NCBI GenBank assembly: GCA_015491905.1 | Contig: WGGC01000021.1 | Location: 1 to 64,000, forward strand | DNA length: 64,000 nt | DNA from: Bacteroidales bacterium | GTDB taxonomy: Bacteria; Bacteroidota; Bacteroidia; Bacteroidales; F082 | Direction: 5' to 3' | Shown here: piece after piece, positions 16,831-26,421 of the stretch | How the letters are laid out: each line of letters starts with the position of its first letter | How positions within the stretch are numbered: position 1 is the stretch's first letter | The notes under the pieces: model-generated | Seen by the model: the letters and a program-made list of their open reading frames with translations, nothing else | Told to the model about the DNA's origin: nothing | Databases searched by the model: none | Program-made: the position numbers and the translations under genes

Positions 16831-17835
16831 TTAAGGTTTATACTCTGATTTCTGCAAGATGTCTTGCGAGTCATTATTGTTAAAAAGTGCTGGTAAGTCT
16901 GTAGAGCTATTTTTTTTCATATATGCCCTTACAATCTGCCATCCAAACCATGTGCCCATTGAGGGAGGAGAATTTCTTGAAAATCCTTCAGTAAAAGGAC
17001 CTGGTTTAATCATACGATTTATAATAATATAACGGCCTGAATATAACATTTGATTCCTTATTAATACTGCCCAGACATCTTTTTTATGTTTTTGCATCCA
17101 TTTTAATTGCGATGAACTATATCTGATTTTTAAACTATCCGGAGTATTTGGTAAAACAGCATCAAGAAAATATAGTTGTTTTCCGGCTTCAATCATATTA
17201 TCCAGTAGTGTTTTGGAATATGATCTTTTTTTAAATGAATGAAAATATACGGCTTTCATGACATCAACAGGTATTTCCTGAGGAACCATAAAACGCCTGC
17301 GATAAAAAGGAATATTCAGATTAAGATAATAAGAAAAATCTGAACCTAAATAATTATCTAATCCAATAACAATTATCGAATCTTTATAAATAACAGGCCT
17401 TTCGTAATATAAATCTGAGATATATGTATAAATATGTGGTAATTGATAATCAGGATAATAATATTTCAGATGTGAAAAAGCATTATTTAGACTTTTTTTC
17501 AGAATTGTAATATTGGGGAATTTTTTTATTGTAAGATGATAGATATGTATAATCTGGGTGTCGGTAACGAAACTATAAAGCTTATGAAGATTTCCCGGAT
17601 TATTTAAGTCGGCATCCAGAAAATACGGAAATTGTCTTTTTAATCGGGTTAGTTCCTTTTTAAAATGCACAGTATCCAATGTAAACAAAGCCTGTCCGTA
17701 TCTTTTAATTTCTAATTTAACTTTTGGTAATTTTTGTGCCGGTATATTAGGTAAGCCATTGTCTGAATAATTACAAGCTCCCAAAAACAACAAAAAACTT
17801 GTTAAGATAAACCAATATAATCCTGATTTTTTCAT
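16831..17835 (-). CDS. gldB: Gliding motility-associated lipoprotein GldB-like
   Basis: 334 residues from the ATG at 17835. A GTG start at 17865 lies inside the terminator of the upstream gene and is rejected. N-terminus is a lipoprotein signal: basic MKKSG, hydrophobic stretch, lipobox FLGAC (Cys about 20). The mature part matches the GldB pattern: YGQALFTLDTVHFKKEL near 45, YYPDYQLPHIYTYIS near 130, IVIGLDNYLGSDF near 155, the DNMIEAGKQLYFLDAVLP region and the late YSGRYIINR-like segment with GTWFGWQIV. GldB is needed for type IX-linked gliding in Flavobacterium. As I recall, it is commonly found beside nadE there, and nadE is two genes away here. No other gld genes occur in the window; many non-gliding Bacteroidota keep gldB. 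Confidence 0.8.
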   Translation of the reverse strand: MKKSGLYWFILTSFLLFLGACNYSDNGLPNIPAQKLPKVKLEIKRYGQALFTLDTVHFKKELTRLKRQFPYFLDADLNNPGNLHKLYSFVTDTQIIHIYHLTIKKFPNITILKKSLNNAFSHLKYYYPDYQLPHIYTYISDLYYERPVIYKDSIIVIGLDNYLGSDFSYYLNLNIPFYRRRFMVPQEIPVDVMKAVYFHSFKKRSYSKTLLDNMIEAGKQLYFLDAVLPNTPDSLKIRYSSSQLKWMQKHKKDVWAVLIRNQMLYSGRYIIINRMIKPGPFTEGFSRNSPPSMGTWFGWQIVRAYMKKNSSTDLPALFNNNDSQDILQKSEYKP

Positions 17836-17847
17836 TTTAAAAGGTTC

Positions 17848-17884
17848 AAAAAAAAATGTCAGCACATAAATGGACTGACATTTT
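17848..17884 (-). terminator. Rho-independent terminator of the outer-membrane barrel gene
   Basis: AAAATGTCAG / CTGACATTTT 10-bp stem with a 12-nt loop; on the minus strand it is followed by nine T. Ends 13 nt before the gldB ATG. Confidence 0.85.
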
Positions 17885-17905
17885 AAAAATTTTTATTTTA
17901 ATTGG

Positions 17906-18532
17906 TTATAAAATTTTCCAGCCTAGAGTAACCATAAACACGCTAGAACCGGCATCAATAGTTTTTCCGTCAAATTTTACGCCACCGTTAGTTAACTTAT
18001 CAAGAGGTCCGTAATATTTAATATCTAAGGTAAGCATAAATACGTCAACTCCTGCACCTACCTGATATTGAAAGTTAGAGTTCTTAAAATTGTTGGCTGT
18101 AAGATAGTCTGCCGGATTAACTCCACTTCCTGTCACAGGACTTACATCTTTATTTATAACAAAGTTAGCTGTGGCACCTCCAAATATACGTAGTTTCACA
18201 ACTTTTATGTCAAGAAGTTGAAACCCAAGACTCAAAGGAACCTGAATAGATTTTAATTTAACTGTTTGCTCAACAGGATTGGTGTTACCCAGAGTTGGAG
18301 TTCTGAAAACACTTCCCTGAGTTAAATAGTTTAATTCAGGTTGTAGGTAAATTTTCTTTCCAAGACGCATAAATACTCCTACAACCATATTGCTCTGCAT
18401 ACTATTTTGTATATCAGTAGTGTTATAAGAAAGTTTTGAAGATGTGTAACCAATTTGCGGTCCAATGTGAAACTGACCGTACATTACGGTAGTCATTAAA
18501 ACTGTAATTAATAAAAGAGTAAGTTTTTTCAT
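17906..18532 (-). CDS. Outer-membrane beta-barrel protein (PorT-like type)
   Basis: 208 residues. A clean signal peptide (MKKLTLLLITVLMTTVMYG, cleavage near 19) is followed by QFHIGPQIGYTSSKLSY and alternating amphipathic strands, ending in SSVFMVTLGWKIL, an aromatic/hydrophobic C-terminal strand typical of outer-membrane barrels. Members are about 200 residues with eight strands; this size fits. Function not known: these small barrels are common in Bacteroidota and mostly uncharacterised. Single gene with its own terminator, upstream of gldB. Confidence 0.8.
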   Translation of the reverse strand: MKKLTLLLITVLMTTVMYGQFHIGPQIGYTSSKLSYNTTDIQNSMQSNMVVGVFMRLGKKIYLQPELNYLTQGSVFRTPTLGNTNPVEQTVKLKSIQVPLSLGFQLLDIKVVKLRIFGGATANFVINKDVSPVTGSGVNPADYLTANNFKNSNFQYQVGAGVDVFMLTLDIKYYGPLDKLTNGGVKFDGKTIDAGSSVFMVTLGWKIL

Positions 18533-18629
18533 GATAAATTTGATTTAATATATTTCTATTATAACTCAAAAATACATAAAAAATTATATAAAAAGAAAGA
18601 AAGATTAAAAATATTCGTATATAAATAGC

Positions 18630-18637
18630 TAATTTTG
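18630..18637 (+). promoter_or_regulatory. -7 element (TAATTTTGC) before nadE
   Basis: Exact TAnnTTTG match 16 nt upstream of the nadE ATG. Confidence 0.45.
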
Positions 18638-18653
18638 CAAAAATTAAATATAT

Positions 18654-20297
18654 ATGTCTTTAAAAATAGCCCTTGCACAAGTAAATTTCCACATCGGCAA
18701 TTTCTCTAAAAATAAATCAAAGATTTTAGAATCTATTGAAAAAGGAAAAAAGGAAAAAGCTGATTTAGTTGTTTTTCCTGAATTGGCTATAACAGGATAT
18801 CCTCCCAGAGATTTTCTTGAGTTTGAGGATTTTATAAGAAAAAGTTTGCTTGCAGTTGAAGAAATAGCTAAATCTTGTAAAGGAATTAGTGCTATTATTG
18901 GCATGCCATCTATTAATCCTAATCAAAAGGGAAAACCTCTATATAACTCTGCTGCATTTATTCATGAGGGGGAAATAAAAAACATTATTCATAAATCTCT
19001 TTTGCCAAATTATGATGTTTTTGATGAATACCGTTATTTCGAACCTAACACCGTATTTGAAATTATTGAATTAAAAGGAAAAAAAATTGCACTTACTATT
19101 TGTGAAGATATTTGGGATGTTGAAGAAAGTCAGTTGTACACAGTTAATCCAATGGATGAACTAATGGCATCTGATCCTGATTTGATGATAAATATTGCAG
19201 CCTCTCCATTTAATTATGAGCAGGCTGAAAGAAGAGAAAATGTACTAAGAAGAAATACAGATAAATACCACCTGCCAATATTTTATGTAAATCATGTTGG
19301 AGCACAAACGGAACTTTTATTTGATGGAGGATCTATGGTAATGAACCCTTCAGGAAAGGTTATTGATACAATGAAATATTTTGAAGAGGATTTTAAGGTT
19401 TATAAATTAAAGGATGCTCTTAATGATAAAAGAATTACAGAACCCTCGTTGTTGTTAAAAACCGGTTTAATTCATGATGCTTTGATTATGGGTATAAAAA
19501 ATTATTTTCAAAAACTGGGTTTTACAAAAGCAATTATTGGGCTTTCAGGCGGTATTGACTCTGCTGTTACTTCGGTTTTAGCGGCAAAAGCTCTGGGTGC
19601 TGAAAATGTTTATAATGTTCTTTTGCCTTCGCAATATTCATCTGACCATTCTGTTACCGATGCTTTGCAGTTGGTGAAAAATTTAAAATCGCCCCATGAT
19701 ATTATTTCTATAAAGGATGCTTACAAAACGCTTGAATCAAATCTAAATCCTTTTTTTAAAGGAAAACCTTTTGATGTTACAGAAGAAAATTTGCAGGCAC
19801 GAATACGCGGTGTAATTTTAATGGCATTATCAAATAAATTTGGATACATTTTGCTAAATACTAGTAATAAAAGTGAAACAGCAGTTGGTTACGGAACTTT
19901 ATATGGTGATATGAATGGAGGTTTATCAGTTCTTGGTGACGTATATAAAACAGAGGTTTTTGAGTTGGCAAGGTTTATTAATGATAAACAAGAAGTCATT
20001 CCTGAAAATATTATTAATAAACCTCCATCAGCAGAACTAAGACCGGAACAAAAAGATTCAGATTCTTTACCTGATTATGATGTTTTAGATAATATCTTGT
20101 TTTTATATATAGAAAAACGCCTTGGCCCAGATGAGATTATTAAACAAGGATTTAACGCAGACCTAGTAAAGAGTGTGCTTAGGTTAGTTAACCTTAATGA
20201 ATATAAAAGATATCAAACACCTCCAATTTTAAGGGTTTCTGATAAGGCTTTTGGAATGGGTCGAAGAATACCTATTGTTGCTAAATATTTAGCATAA
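18654..20297 (+). CDS. nadE: Glutamine-dependent NAD+ synthetase
   Basis: Last step of NAD biosynthesis: amidates nicotinic acid adenine dinucleotide using ATP and ammonia from glutamine. 547 residues. N-terminal nitrilase-type amidase (1-260) with its triad visible: Glu43 in FPELAITGYPPRD, Lys115 in HKSLLPNYD, Cys151 in LTICEDIWD. C-terminal synthetase (270-547) with the PP-loop GLSGGIDSAV at about 298-307 and the NAD-site NTSNKSETAVGYGT and GGLSVLGDVYKT. Being the two-domain form, it channels its own ammonia. Single gene, convergent with the methyltransferase downstream. Confidence 0.96.
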   Translation: MSLKIALAQVNFHIGNFSKNKSKILESIEKGKKEKADLVVFPELAITGYPPRDFLEFEDFIRKSLLAVEEIAKSCKGISAIIGMPSINPNQKGKPLYNSAAFIHEGEIKNIIHKSLLPNYDVFDEYRYFEPNTVFEIIELKGKKIALTICEDIWDVEESQLYTVNPMDELMASDPDLMINIAASPFNYEQAERRENVLRRNTDKYHLPIFYVNHVGAQTELLFDGGSMVMNPSGKVIDTMKYFEEDFKVYKLKDALNDKRITEPSLLLKTGLIHDALIMGIKNYFQKLGFTKAIIGLSGGIDSAVTSVLAAKALGAENVYNVLLPSQYSSDHSVTDALQLVKNLKSPHDIISIKDAYKTLESNLNPFFKGKPFDVTEENLQARIRGVILMALSNKFGYILLNTSNKSETAVGYGTLYGDMNGGLSVLGDVYKTEVFELARFINDKQEVIPENIINKPPSAELRPEQKDSDSLPDYDVLDNILFLYIEKRLGPDEIIKQGFNADLVKSVLRLVNLNEYKRYQTPPILRVSDKAFGMGRRIPIVAKYLA

Positions 20298-20309
20298 AAA
20301 GTTAAAGTA

Positions 20310-21110
20310 TTAATAACGGATTATAAAATCTTGTTTTACTGTTCCCTTCCTGAAAAATACTAATCCTAAATGAAATAGATCTATGGAAAGGGTAACTCTT
20401 TTATCATTTATAATATATTCCCAGGCTTCCTCCATTCCTTTAGACCAGTGAATATCATCAAAAATAAATACACTTTTATCATTTGCTAACTTAACACATC
20501 GATTAAAATAATCAATGGTAGGTTTCTTGTGATGATTTCCATCAAAAAAAACCATATCCAGTGTTTCAAAGTCTTTTAATACTTTAGGTAAAGTAGCTTC
20601 AAAATCACCTGTACTTATTTTTATATTTGAAAGGTTTAATTTTTGAAAGGTAGAATAAGCTATATCAGATAGGCTTGCACAACCTTCCATGGTGACCATT
20701 TTACTATCAGGTAAAGGAGTTTTAATGTAACAAGAACTAATTCCGACGGCTGTACCAAATTCTAAAATATTTGCCGGCTTAAAATAATGTGATATTTTGT
20801 ATAGTAACCTTCCTTTCCTTTTGGTTTGTGATCGTTTTTTTACAAGTTTACCCAGAGGATAAAGATATGTACTGTATTGTTTATCACCTGTTTTTTTACC
20901 AAAATCAACCGTTTCAATTATTGTATGACTTTTGCTAAGGTTTTTTTTATATGTTTCTATCTGTTTATATTCAGGGTATACTACTTTATCTTTTAACACC
21001 TCTTCAACAAATTGAAATACAAATGGAGAATGTATTTTGAATCGTGAGTTTGAATGTAACAGATATTTATAATATCTGTGTACTTGTTTTATATTATCCT
21101 TAACTGACAT
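20310..21110 (-). CDS. Class I SAM-dependent methyltransferase (O-methyltransferase-like)
   Basis: 266 residues. A roughly 110-residue N-terminal part precedes the SAM core: ILEFGTAVGISSCYI (about 115-129, motif I), MVTMEGCASLSDIA (acidic strand-2 end), and DMVFFDGNHHKKPTIDYF (about 184-201), the DGxH pattern of the Methyltransf_24 / catechol-O-methyltransferase group. Then FDDIHWSKGMEEAW. Substrate unknown. The gene sits behind a palindromic double -7 element and is separated from dnaK by a strong terminator. Confidence 0.85.
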   Translation of the reverse strand: MSVKDNIKQVHRYYKYLLHSNSRFKIHSPFVFQFVEEVLKDKVVYPEYKQIETYKKNLSKSHTIIETVDFGKKTGDKQYSTYLYPLGKLVKKRSQTKRKGRLLYKISHYFKPANILEFGTAVGISSCYIKTPLPDSKMVTMEGCASLSDIAYSTFQKLNLSNIKISTGDFEATLPKVLKDFETLDMVFFDGNHHKKPTIDYFNRCVKLANDKSVFIFDDIHWSKGMEEAWEYIINDKRVTLSIDLFHLGLVFFRKGTVKQDFIIRY

Positions 21111-21151
21111 CTTTAAATAAAGATTGAAAATATTGTTATAAATATGTAATT

Positions 21152-21167
21152 TACCTTTGCAAAGGTA
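21152..21167. promoter_or_regulatory. Perfect 16-nt palindrome of two facing -7 elements
   Basis: TACCTTTGCAAAGGTA. The minus-strand copy (21160-21167) is correctly placed to drive the methyltransferase, about 50 nt upstream of its ATG. The plus-strand copy points toward dnaK's 3' end and the bidirectional terminator at 21209-21245. Confidence 0.55.
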
Positions 21168-21208
21168 TAATAGATATTTTATCTCATTGAAGTTTTTCTC
21201 TTGAGGTT

Positions 21209-21245
21209 AAAAAAAAAGGTGAACTAAAAATTAGTTCACCTTTTT
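21209..21245 (-). terminator. Strong terminator after dnaK
   Basis: Perfect 10-bp stem GGTGAACTAA / TTAGTTCACC with a 3-nt loop, A-run on one side and T-run on the other, so it can work on both strands. 16 nt after the dnaK stop. Confidence 0.88.
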
Positions 21246-21261
21246 CACGTCGAAGATTTAT

Positions 21262-23193
21262 TTATTTATCATCAACTTCTTCAAAATCTACGTCTGTTAC
21301 TTCGTCATCATTACCACCCTGACCTTTTTGGTCGCCTGCATTAGGATTTCCTCCTGGAGGAGGTGTTTGTCCTGCACCGGCAGCGTCTCCCTGAGTAGCC
21401 TTATACATGTCTTCACTAGCTTTTTGCCAGGAAGCATTTAAAGTTTCCATAGCAGTATCAATTGCTGCTATATCTTGTGACTTATGAGCTGTTCTAAGTG
21501 CTTCCAAACCACTTTCTATTTCAGATTTTTTATCAGCAGGCAATTTATCACCATACTCTTTCAACTGTTTTTCAGTTTGAAATATTAAAGCATCAGCAGC
21601 ATTCAGTTTATCAATTTTTTCTTTTGCTTTTTTATCTTCTTCAGCATTAGCCTCAGCTTCAGCTTTCATTTTTTTAATTTCATCATCAGAAAGCCCTGAA
21701 GAAGCTTCAATACGAATACTTTGTGATTTACCTGTAGCTTTATCTTTAGCTGAAACATTTAAAATACCATTACTGTCTATATCAAATGTAACTTCAATTT
21801 GCGGAACTCCTCTTGGGGCCGGTGGTATTCCATCAAGATGAAATCTTCCAATGCTTTTGTTTTGATTTGCCATTGGCCTTTCTCCTTGCAGTACATGAAT
21901 TTCAACCGATGGTTGATTATCTGCAGCTGTTGAAAAGACTTCAGATTTTTTAGTTGGAATAGTAGTGTTTGCTTCAATTAATTTGGTCATAACACCTCCT
22001 AAAGTTTCTATACCCAGAGATAGAGGAGTAACATCAAGTAATAACACATCTTTTACTTCTCCTGTTAAAACACCTCCCTGGATAGCGGCTCCAATAGCAA
22101 CAACTTCATCAGGATTAACACCTTTGTGAGGTTCTTTGCCAAAGAAATCTTTAACCATATTTTGAATGGCCGGAATTCTTGTTGATCCACCTACTAATAT
22201 AACTTCATCAATATCTGAAGTTTTTAATCCGGCATCTGCAAGAGCTGTTTTACAAGGTTCCAAAGTTGCTTTTACCAAATTATCAACCATTTGTTCGAAC
22301 TTAGCACGTGTAAGTTTTTTTACAAGGTGTTTTGGTACACCATCAACAGGCATGATATATGGAAGGTTGATTTCTGTTTCGGTAGAGCTTGAAAGTTCAA
22401 TTTTAGCTTTTTCAGCAGCTTCTTTTAAGCGCTGTAATGCCATTGGATCTTTCTTTAAATCCAGTCCTTCATCTTTTTTAAATTCATCTGCAAGCCAATT
22501 AATAATAACCTGGTCAAAATCATCACCACCCAGATGAGTGTTTCCATTAGTTGATTTTACTTCAAAAACGCCATCTCCTAATTCCAGAATTGAAATGTCA
22601 AATGTTCCACCACCAAGGTCAAATACAGCAATGGTTTCATCTTGTTTCTTTTTGTCAAGACCGTAAGCTAAAGCTGCGGCAGTAGGTTCGTTTATAATTC
22701 TTTTCACTGTTAAGCCGGCGATTTCTCCAGCTTCTTTTGTTGCCTGACGTTGTGAGTCGTTAAAATATGCTGGTACTGTAATAACAGCATCTGTTACAGT
22801 TTGCCCCAAATAATCTTCAGCAGTTTTTTTCATCTTTTGAAGTATCATTGCTGATATTTCCTGAGGGGTATACATCCTGTCATCAATTTTAACTCTTGGC
22901 GTATTATTTTCTCCCTTTACTACGTCGTAAGGAATTCTTTTAATCTCAGCTAAATCATCGTCATAAGAATTTCCCATAAACCTTTTTATAGAAAAAATGG
23001 TTCTTTTTGGGTTTGTTATAGCTTGTCGTTTTGCAGGATCTCCTACTTTGCGTTCTCCGTTTTCTGTAAATGCAACTATTGAAGGTGTTGTACGTTTTCC
23101 TTCACTGTTAGGGATTACTACAGGTTCATTTCCCTCCATTACGGCAACACATGAGTTGGTAGTACCTAAGTCGATTCCAATTATTTTTCCCAT
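21262..23193 (-). CDS. dnaK: Chaperone DnaK (Hsp70)
   Basis: 643 residues, full length. ATPase domain: [15 protein letters not shown] (2-16, phosphate 1), [15 protein letters not shown] (about 193-207), [14 protein letters not shown] (about 333-346). The interdomain linker [15 protein letters not shown] is followed by the substrate-binding domain (about 395-505) with [17 protein letters not shown], then an alpha-helical lid and a disordered G/Q/N-rich tail ending [13 protein letters not shown], the family C-terminus recognised by co-chaperones. No grpE or dnaJ beside it. Preceded by a strong Shine-Dalgarno, rare in this genome, and a long upstream region with an inverted repeat. Confidence 0.98.
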   Translation of the reverse strand: MGKIIGIDLGTTNSCVAVMEGNEPVVIPNSEGKRTTPSIVAFTENGERKVGDPAKRQAITNPKRTIFSIKRFMGNSYDDDLAEIKRIPYDVVKGENNTPRVKIDDRMYTPQEISAMILQKMKKTAEDYLGQTVTDAVITVPAYFNDSQRQATKEAGEIAGLTVKRIINEPTAAALAYGLDKKKQDETIAVFDLGGGTFDISILELGDGVFEVKSTNGNTHLGGDDFDQVIINWLADEFKKDEGLDLKKDPMALQRLKEAAEKAKIELSSSTETEINLPYIMPVDGVPKHLVKKLTRAKFEQMVDNLVKATLEPCKTALADAGLKTSDIDEVILVGGSTRIPAIQNMVKDFFGKEPHKGVNPDEVVAIGAAIQGGVLTGEVKDVLLLDVTPLSLGIETLGGVMTKLIEANTTIPTKKSEVFSTAADNQPSVEIHVLQGERPMANQNKSIGRFHLDGIPPAPRGVPQIEVTFDIDSNGILNVSAKDKATGKSQSIRIEASSGLSDDEIKKMKAEAEANAEEDKKAKEKIDKLNAADALIFQTEKQLKEYGDKLPADKKSEIESGLEALRTAHKSQDIAAIDTAMETLNASWQKASEDMYKATQGDAAGAGQTPPPGGNPNAGDQKGQGGNDDEVTDVDFEEVDDK

Positions 23194-23200
23194 TTAATTT

Positions 23201-23207
23201 TCCTCCT
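23201..23207 (-). promoter_or_regulatory. Strong Shine-Dalgarno of dnaK
   Basis: AGGAGGA on the minus strand, 7 nt before ATG. Most genes in this window lack any SD-like sequence. Confidence 0.75.
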
Positions 23208-23302
23208 TATTTTTTATTTTGTTTCTAATTTTTTATTCTTTTTTAATCGTTTCTTTTAAGGTCAAGTTTTATGCCAAAGAAATAAAAGTCTTTCTTTTTT
23301 CA

Positions 23303-23333
23303 TTTTAAATGTATACCCATTTTTCATTTAAAA
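23303..23333. promoter_or_regulatory. Inverted repeat upstream of dnaK, possible operator
   Basis: 9-bp arms TTTTAAATG / CATTTAAAA with a 13-nt spacer, 110-140 nt upstream of the dnaK ATG. No match to known heat-shock operators. Confidence 0.35.
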
Positions 23334-23637
23334 GATTCTTTTTTGTTTTAAAAAGGTTTATAACATTAAGATAATCAGTTAATTTATAAAGATAATTAAT
23401 TTTTTGGTAAAAATTATACTGACAAATGAATTATGACAAAAAGACAGGTGTATAAAATTATTGTTTTTCAATATTTTATTAAAATTACTTTTGAAAAAGG
23501 CTGCTGCATAAAAAATATTCGTTTTTTATACAATTTAACCATAACATTTGAAGTATTATTTATCATCATAGATTCAATAAAATATTATATGATTTTAAGT
23601 TTCATAAGATGTCAAATTCTTTCAATGGAAGAATCAT

Positions 23638-23645
23638 TATCTTTG
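23638..23645 (+). promoter_or_regulatory. -7 element (TATCTTTG) before the LptF/G gene
   Basis: Exact TAnnTTTG match 20 nt before the ATG. Confidence 0.45.
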
Positions 23646-23665
23646 CCTAAATTTTTAATTGGCAA

Positions 23666-25162
23666 ATGAAAAAGTTGCATCAATATATGTTACGATCCTA
23701 TTTAGGGCCGTTTATTCTTACCTTTTTTATTACCTTATTTATTTTGCTGATGCAGTTTCTGTGGAAGTATATTGATGATTTGGTAGGTAAAGGGTTAGAA
23801 TGGGAAATAATTATCAAACTACTTTTTTATGCGTCAGCTACTTTTATACCACTTGCTCTCCCTTTGTCGGTATTGCTTTCATCATTAATGACATTTGGCA
23901 ATATGGGCGAGAACTACGAACTTGTCGCCATTAAAAGTGCCGGAATATCATTACAGAAAGCAATGCGTCCTCTTACGATATTGGCGGTTTTAATTAGTAT
24001 CAGCGCATTTTTGTTTGCTAATTATGTATATCCCGTTGCAAATCTTAAATTTGGATCTTTATTGTATGATGTCAGGCAAAAAAAATTAGCCTTTAATCTG
24101 GATGAAGGCGTTTTTGATAATAATATCAATGGATATGTAATCAGAGTTGGGAGAAAGGGAAAGGATAATAAAACAATATATAATGTTATGATATATGACC
24201 ATACACAACGTATGGGAAATACACAAGTTACAGTAGCGAAAAAGGGAAGGATGGTTTTAACCCCTGATCAGAAAAAAATAATTTTCACTCTTTATAATGG
24301 TTATACATATCATGATGTAACAAATGGCCCCGGATATATGACAAACAGGCCATTTGAAATATTGAAATTTAAAAAAGAAATTATTCCAATTGATATTTCA
24401 CAATTAGCATTTCGAAGAACAAAAGAAGATTTGTTTAAGAGTAATTATTCAATGTTGAATGTAAAACAATTGGATCATGCTATCGATTCTTTGAGCAGCC
24501 AGTTGGTTCAAAGAGAAAAACGTTATAGAGAAAGAGCTGTTAAGCGATTGGGCATTCTTCCTGTTGCTGATACAGGGTCGAAAAGATATGAAGTAAAAAA
24601 AGACATCAATAATAAGATAAATAAAACAGATGTTCCTTTTCCTTTCCTGAAAAATTATAGTTCAGCTGTGAAAAATCAAATTATTGAAATGGCAATGAAT
24701 AATACCCGTGTGGCAAAGGATAATTTTTATTTTCATAAAGAGAAATATGTTGAACCCAGAAAAAAACTCATAATTGAACATGAAATTATTTGGAATCAAA
24801 AGTTTAAATTGTCGTTAGCGTGTCTTATCTTTTTCTTTATTGGTGCTCCGCTTGGAGCTATTATCAGAAAAGGCGGGCTGGGTTTGCCAGTTGTAATATC
24901 AGTAGTTTTTTTTGTTATTTATCATGTAATATCTGTTATTGGAGAAAAGGCTGTGCGGACAGGTGAAATGAGTGTTTTTATGGGTATGTGGCTTTCTACT
25001 ATAGTAATATTGCCATTAGGATTATTTTTAACGTGGAAAGCCTCTACAGATGCCCCCCTTCTGGATGCAGAAAGCTGGCGAAAATATTTTGAAAACCATA
25101 AAATTTTCGGAAAGATTTTCCGTTTTCTTGGCATAGCTAACATGTTTATAAAAAAGAAATAA
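23666..25162 (+). CDS. LptF/LptG-family LPS export permease
   Basis: 498 residues. Three N-terminal membrane helices (about 13-35, 50-80, 100-120: FILTFFITLFILLMQFLW, PLALPLSVLLSSLMTFG) are followed by a beta-jellyroll periplasmic domain (about 125-270). A charged helical insert (about 275-370) comes next, then three C-terminal helices (about 380-465). The sequence FGNMGENYELVAIKSAGISL (about 92-111) is the coupling helix characteristic of LptF/G. These proteins form the inner-membrane part of the LptB2FG ABC exporter that extracts LPS. The charged insert is longer than in E. coli, as usual in Bacteroidota. Two glycosyltransferase genes follow. Confidence 0.88.
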   Translation: MKKLHQYMLRSYLGPFILTFFITLFILLMQFLWKYIDDLVGKGLEWEIIIKLLFYASATFIPLALPLSVLLSSLMTFGNMGENYELVAIKSAGISLQKAMRPLTILAVLISISAFLFANYVYPVANLKFGSLLYDVRQKKLAFNLDEGVFDNNINGYVIRVGRKGKDNKTIYNVMIYDHTQRMGNTQVTVAKKGRMVLTPDQKKIIFTLYNGYTYHDVTNGPGYMTNRPFEILKFKKEIIPIDISQLAFRRTKEDLFKSNYSMLNVKQLDHAIDSLSSQLVQREKRYRERAVKRLGILPVADTGSKRYEVKKDINNKINKTDVPFPFLKNYSSAVKNQIIEMAMNNTRVAKDNFYFHKEKYVEPRKKLIIEHEIIWNQKFKLSLACLIFFFIGAPLGAIIRKGGLGLPVVISVVFFVIYHVISVIGEKAVRTGEMSVFMGMWLSTIVILPLGLFLTWKASTDAPLLDAESWRKYFENHKIFGKIFRFLGIANMFIKKK

Positions 25163-25191
25163 AATATTCTTATTTAGAAATAAATTACACT

Positions 25192-26385
25192 TTGCGGATA
25201 CTTTTTATTTGTAATAAATCACCCTGGCCACCTAAAGAAGGTGGGCCAATGGCTATGAATCAGTTAATTGAAGGACTGTCTGATTATGGTTATAATATTA
25301 AAGTACTTGCAGTAAACTCAAAAAAATATTTTATCCAACCTGATCAGGTTCCTGCCGGTTATAAAAAGAAAACAAATATAGAATGGGTTTATGTTAATTT
25401 ATCAGTGAAGCCTTTTCAAGCTTTTTTAAATTTGTTTTCATCCCGTTCATATCATGTAGAACGATTTATTTCTAAAAGATTTGAAAAAAAATTAATTGAA
25501 GTACTTTCAAAAGGTAAATATGATATTATCCAATTGGAAACTATTTATATGTCCCCTTATATTTCAATTATAAGAAAATATAGTGATGCTAAGGTTATTT
25601 TAAGGGCACATAATATAGAGCACCTGATATGGGAAAGAATCTATAATACAAGTAAATGGCGGCCTCGTAAAATATTTTTAAAGCATTTGTATATTACATT
25701 AAAAAATTATGAAATTAATGTTATTGAGCAGTTTGATGCTGTAATACCTATAAGTAACAGGGATGCTCTTTTTTATAAGAATCATACCCAAAAACCTGTA
25801 AAAGTTATTCCTTTTGGTTTGTCGCCTGAAAAGTTTAAAAATGGGGTTTGTGATAAACTACCAGAAAATGCAATTTATACAATTGGTTCTATGAACTGGC
25901 TTCCAAATATAGAAGGGTTAAAATGGTTTCTGGAAAAATGTTGGCCAATATTATCAAAAAAACATCCTGATTTACAATTTTATATTGCCGGAAGGCATAT
26001 GCCGCAATGGCTTACCGGTTTGAAAATAAAAAATATTGTTATTGAAGGAGAAGTGGAAGATGCATCTGTATTTATTTGTAATAAGAGTATTGCAATAGTA
26101 CCTTTATTATCAGGAAGTGGAATGAGAATAAAAATTATTGAAAGTATGGGATCTGGAAAAGCCGTTGTTGCCACAAATATTGGTGCAGAAGGTCTTGATG
26201 TTGTTAATAAGGAAAATATTTTTATTGCTGAAACTCCTAATCAGTTTGTGGAAGCGATTTCCTTTTTGTATACCCATCCTGAAATTGTAAAATCAGTTGG
26301 AAAGAAAGCAAATAAATATGTGAAAAAATTTCACAATAGCGAGAGGATTATAGAATCGCTAATAAGATTTTATGGTGAAATTTAA
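25192..26385 (+). CDS. GT4-type glycosyltransferase
   Basis: 397 residues. TTG start: the N-terminus MRILFICNKSPWPPKEGG is the classical beginning of GT-B enzymes and no ATG lies nearby. N-lobe contains the acceptor loop GGPMAMNQLIEGL (about 18-30). The C-lobe contains AIYTIGSMNWLPNIEGL (about 223-239) and FYIAGRHMP. The nucleotide-sugar site is PLLSGSGMRIKIIESMGSGKAVVAT (pattern GSGMRIKIIE with catalytic Glu, about 307-326). Transfers a sugar to a glycan or lipid carrier; specificity not readable. Close to the upstream permease gene (29 nt), so transcription may continue through. Confidence 0.87.
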   Translation: MRILFICNKSPWPPKEGGPMAMNQLIEGLSDYGYNIKVLAVNSKKYFIQPDQVPAGYKKKTNIEWVYVNLSVKPFQAFLNLFSSRSYHVERFISKRFEKKLIEVLSKGKYDIIQLETIYMSPYISIIRKYSDAKVILRAHNIEHLIWERIYNTSKWRPRKIFLKHLYITLKNYEINVIEQFDAVIPISNRDALFYKNHTQKPVKVIPFGLSPEKFKNGVCDKLPENAIYTIGSMNWLPNIEGLKWFLEKCWPILSKKHPDLQFYIAGRHMPQWLTGLKIKNIVIEGEVEDASVFICNKSIAIVPLLSGSGMRIKIIESMGSGKAVVATNIGAEGLDVVNKENIFIAETPNQFVEAISFLYTHPEIVKSVGKKANKYVKKFHNSERIIESLIRFYGEI

Positions 26386-26387
26386 AC

Positions 26388-26395
26388 TACTTTTG
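26388..26395 (+). promoter_or_regulatory. -7 element (TACTTTTG) between the two glycosyltransferase genes
   Basis: Exact match starting 3 nt after the first gene's stop; about 27 nt before the next ATG. Suggests the second gene can be transcribed separately. Confidence 0.5.
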
Positions 26396-26421
26396 TTAAA
26401 AACAATTATAGCCTTTAATAT

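Larger units (their letters stand above)
23194..23665. other. 472-bp divergent region between dnaK and the LptF/G gene
   Basis: AT-rich. It contains the dnaK Shine-Dalgarno, a 9-bp inverted repeat TTTTAAATG-N13-CATTTAAAA (23303-23311 / 23325-23333) and the -7 element of the LptF/G gene (23638-23645). A 78-codon open frame at 23433-23669 has no credible protein features and overlaps that promoter. No CIRCE element is seen. Confidence 0.6.

Noticed and set aside
17836-17865. GTG start extending GldB by 10 residues
   Set aside because: It lies in the terminator of the upstream gene, and the ATG at 17835 gives a normal lipoprotein signal.
23433-23669. Open frame of 78 codons upstream of the LptF/G gene
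   Set aside because: Composition is that of translated AT-rich spacer, no motif or start signal, and it overlaps the likely promoter and the start of the next gene.
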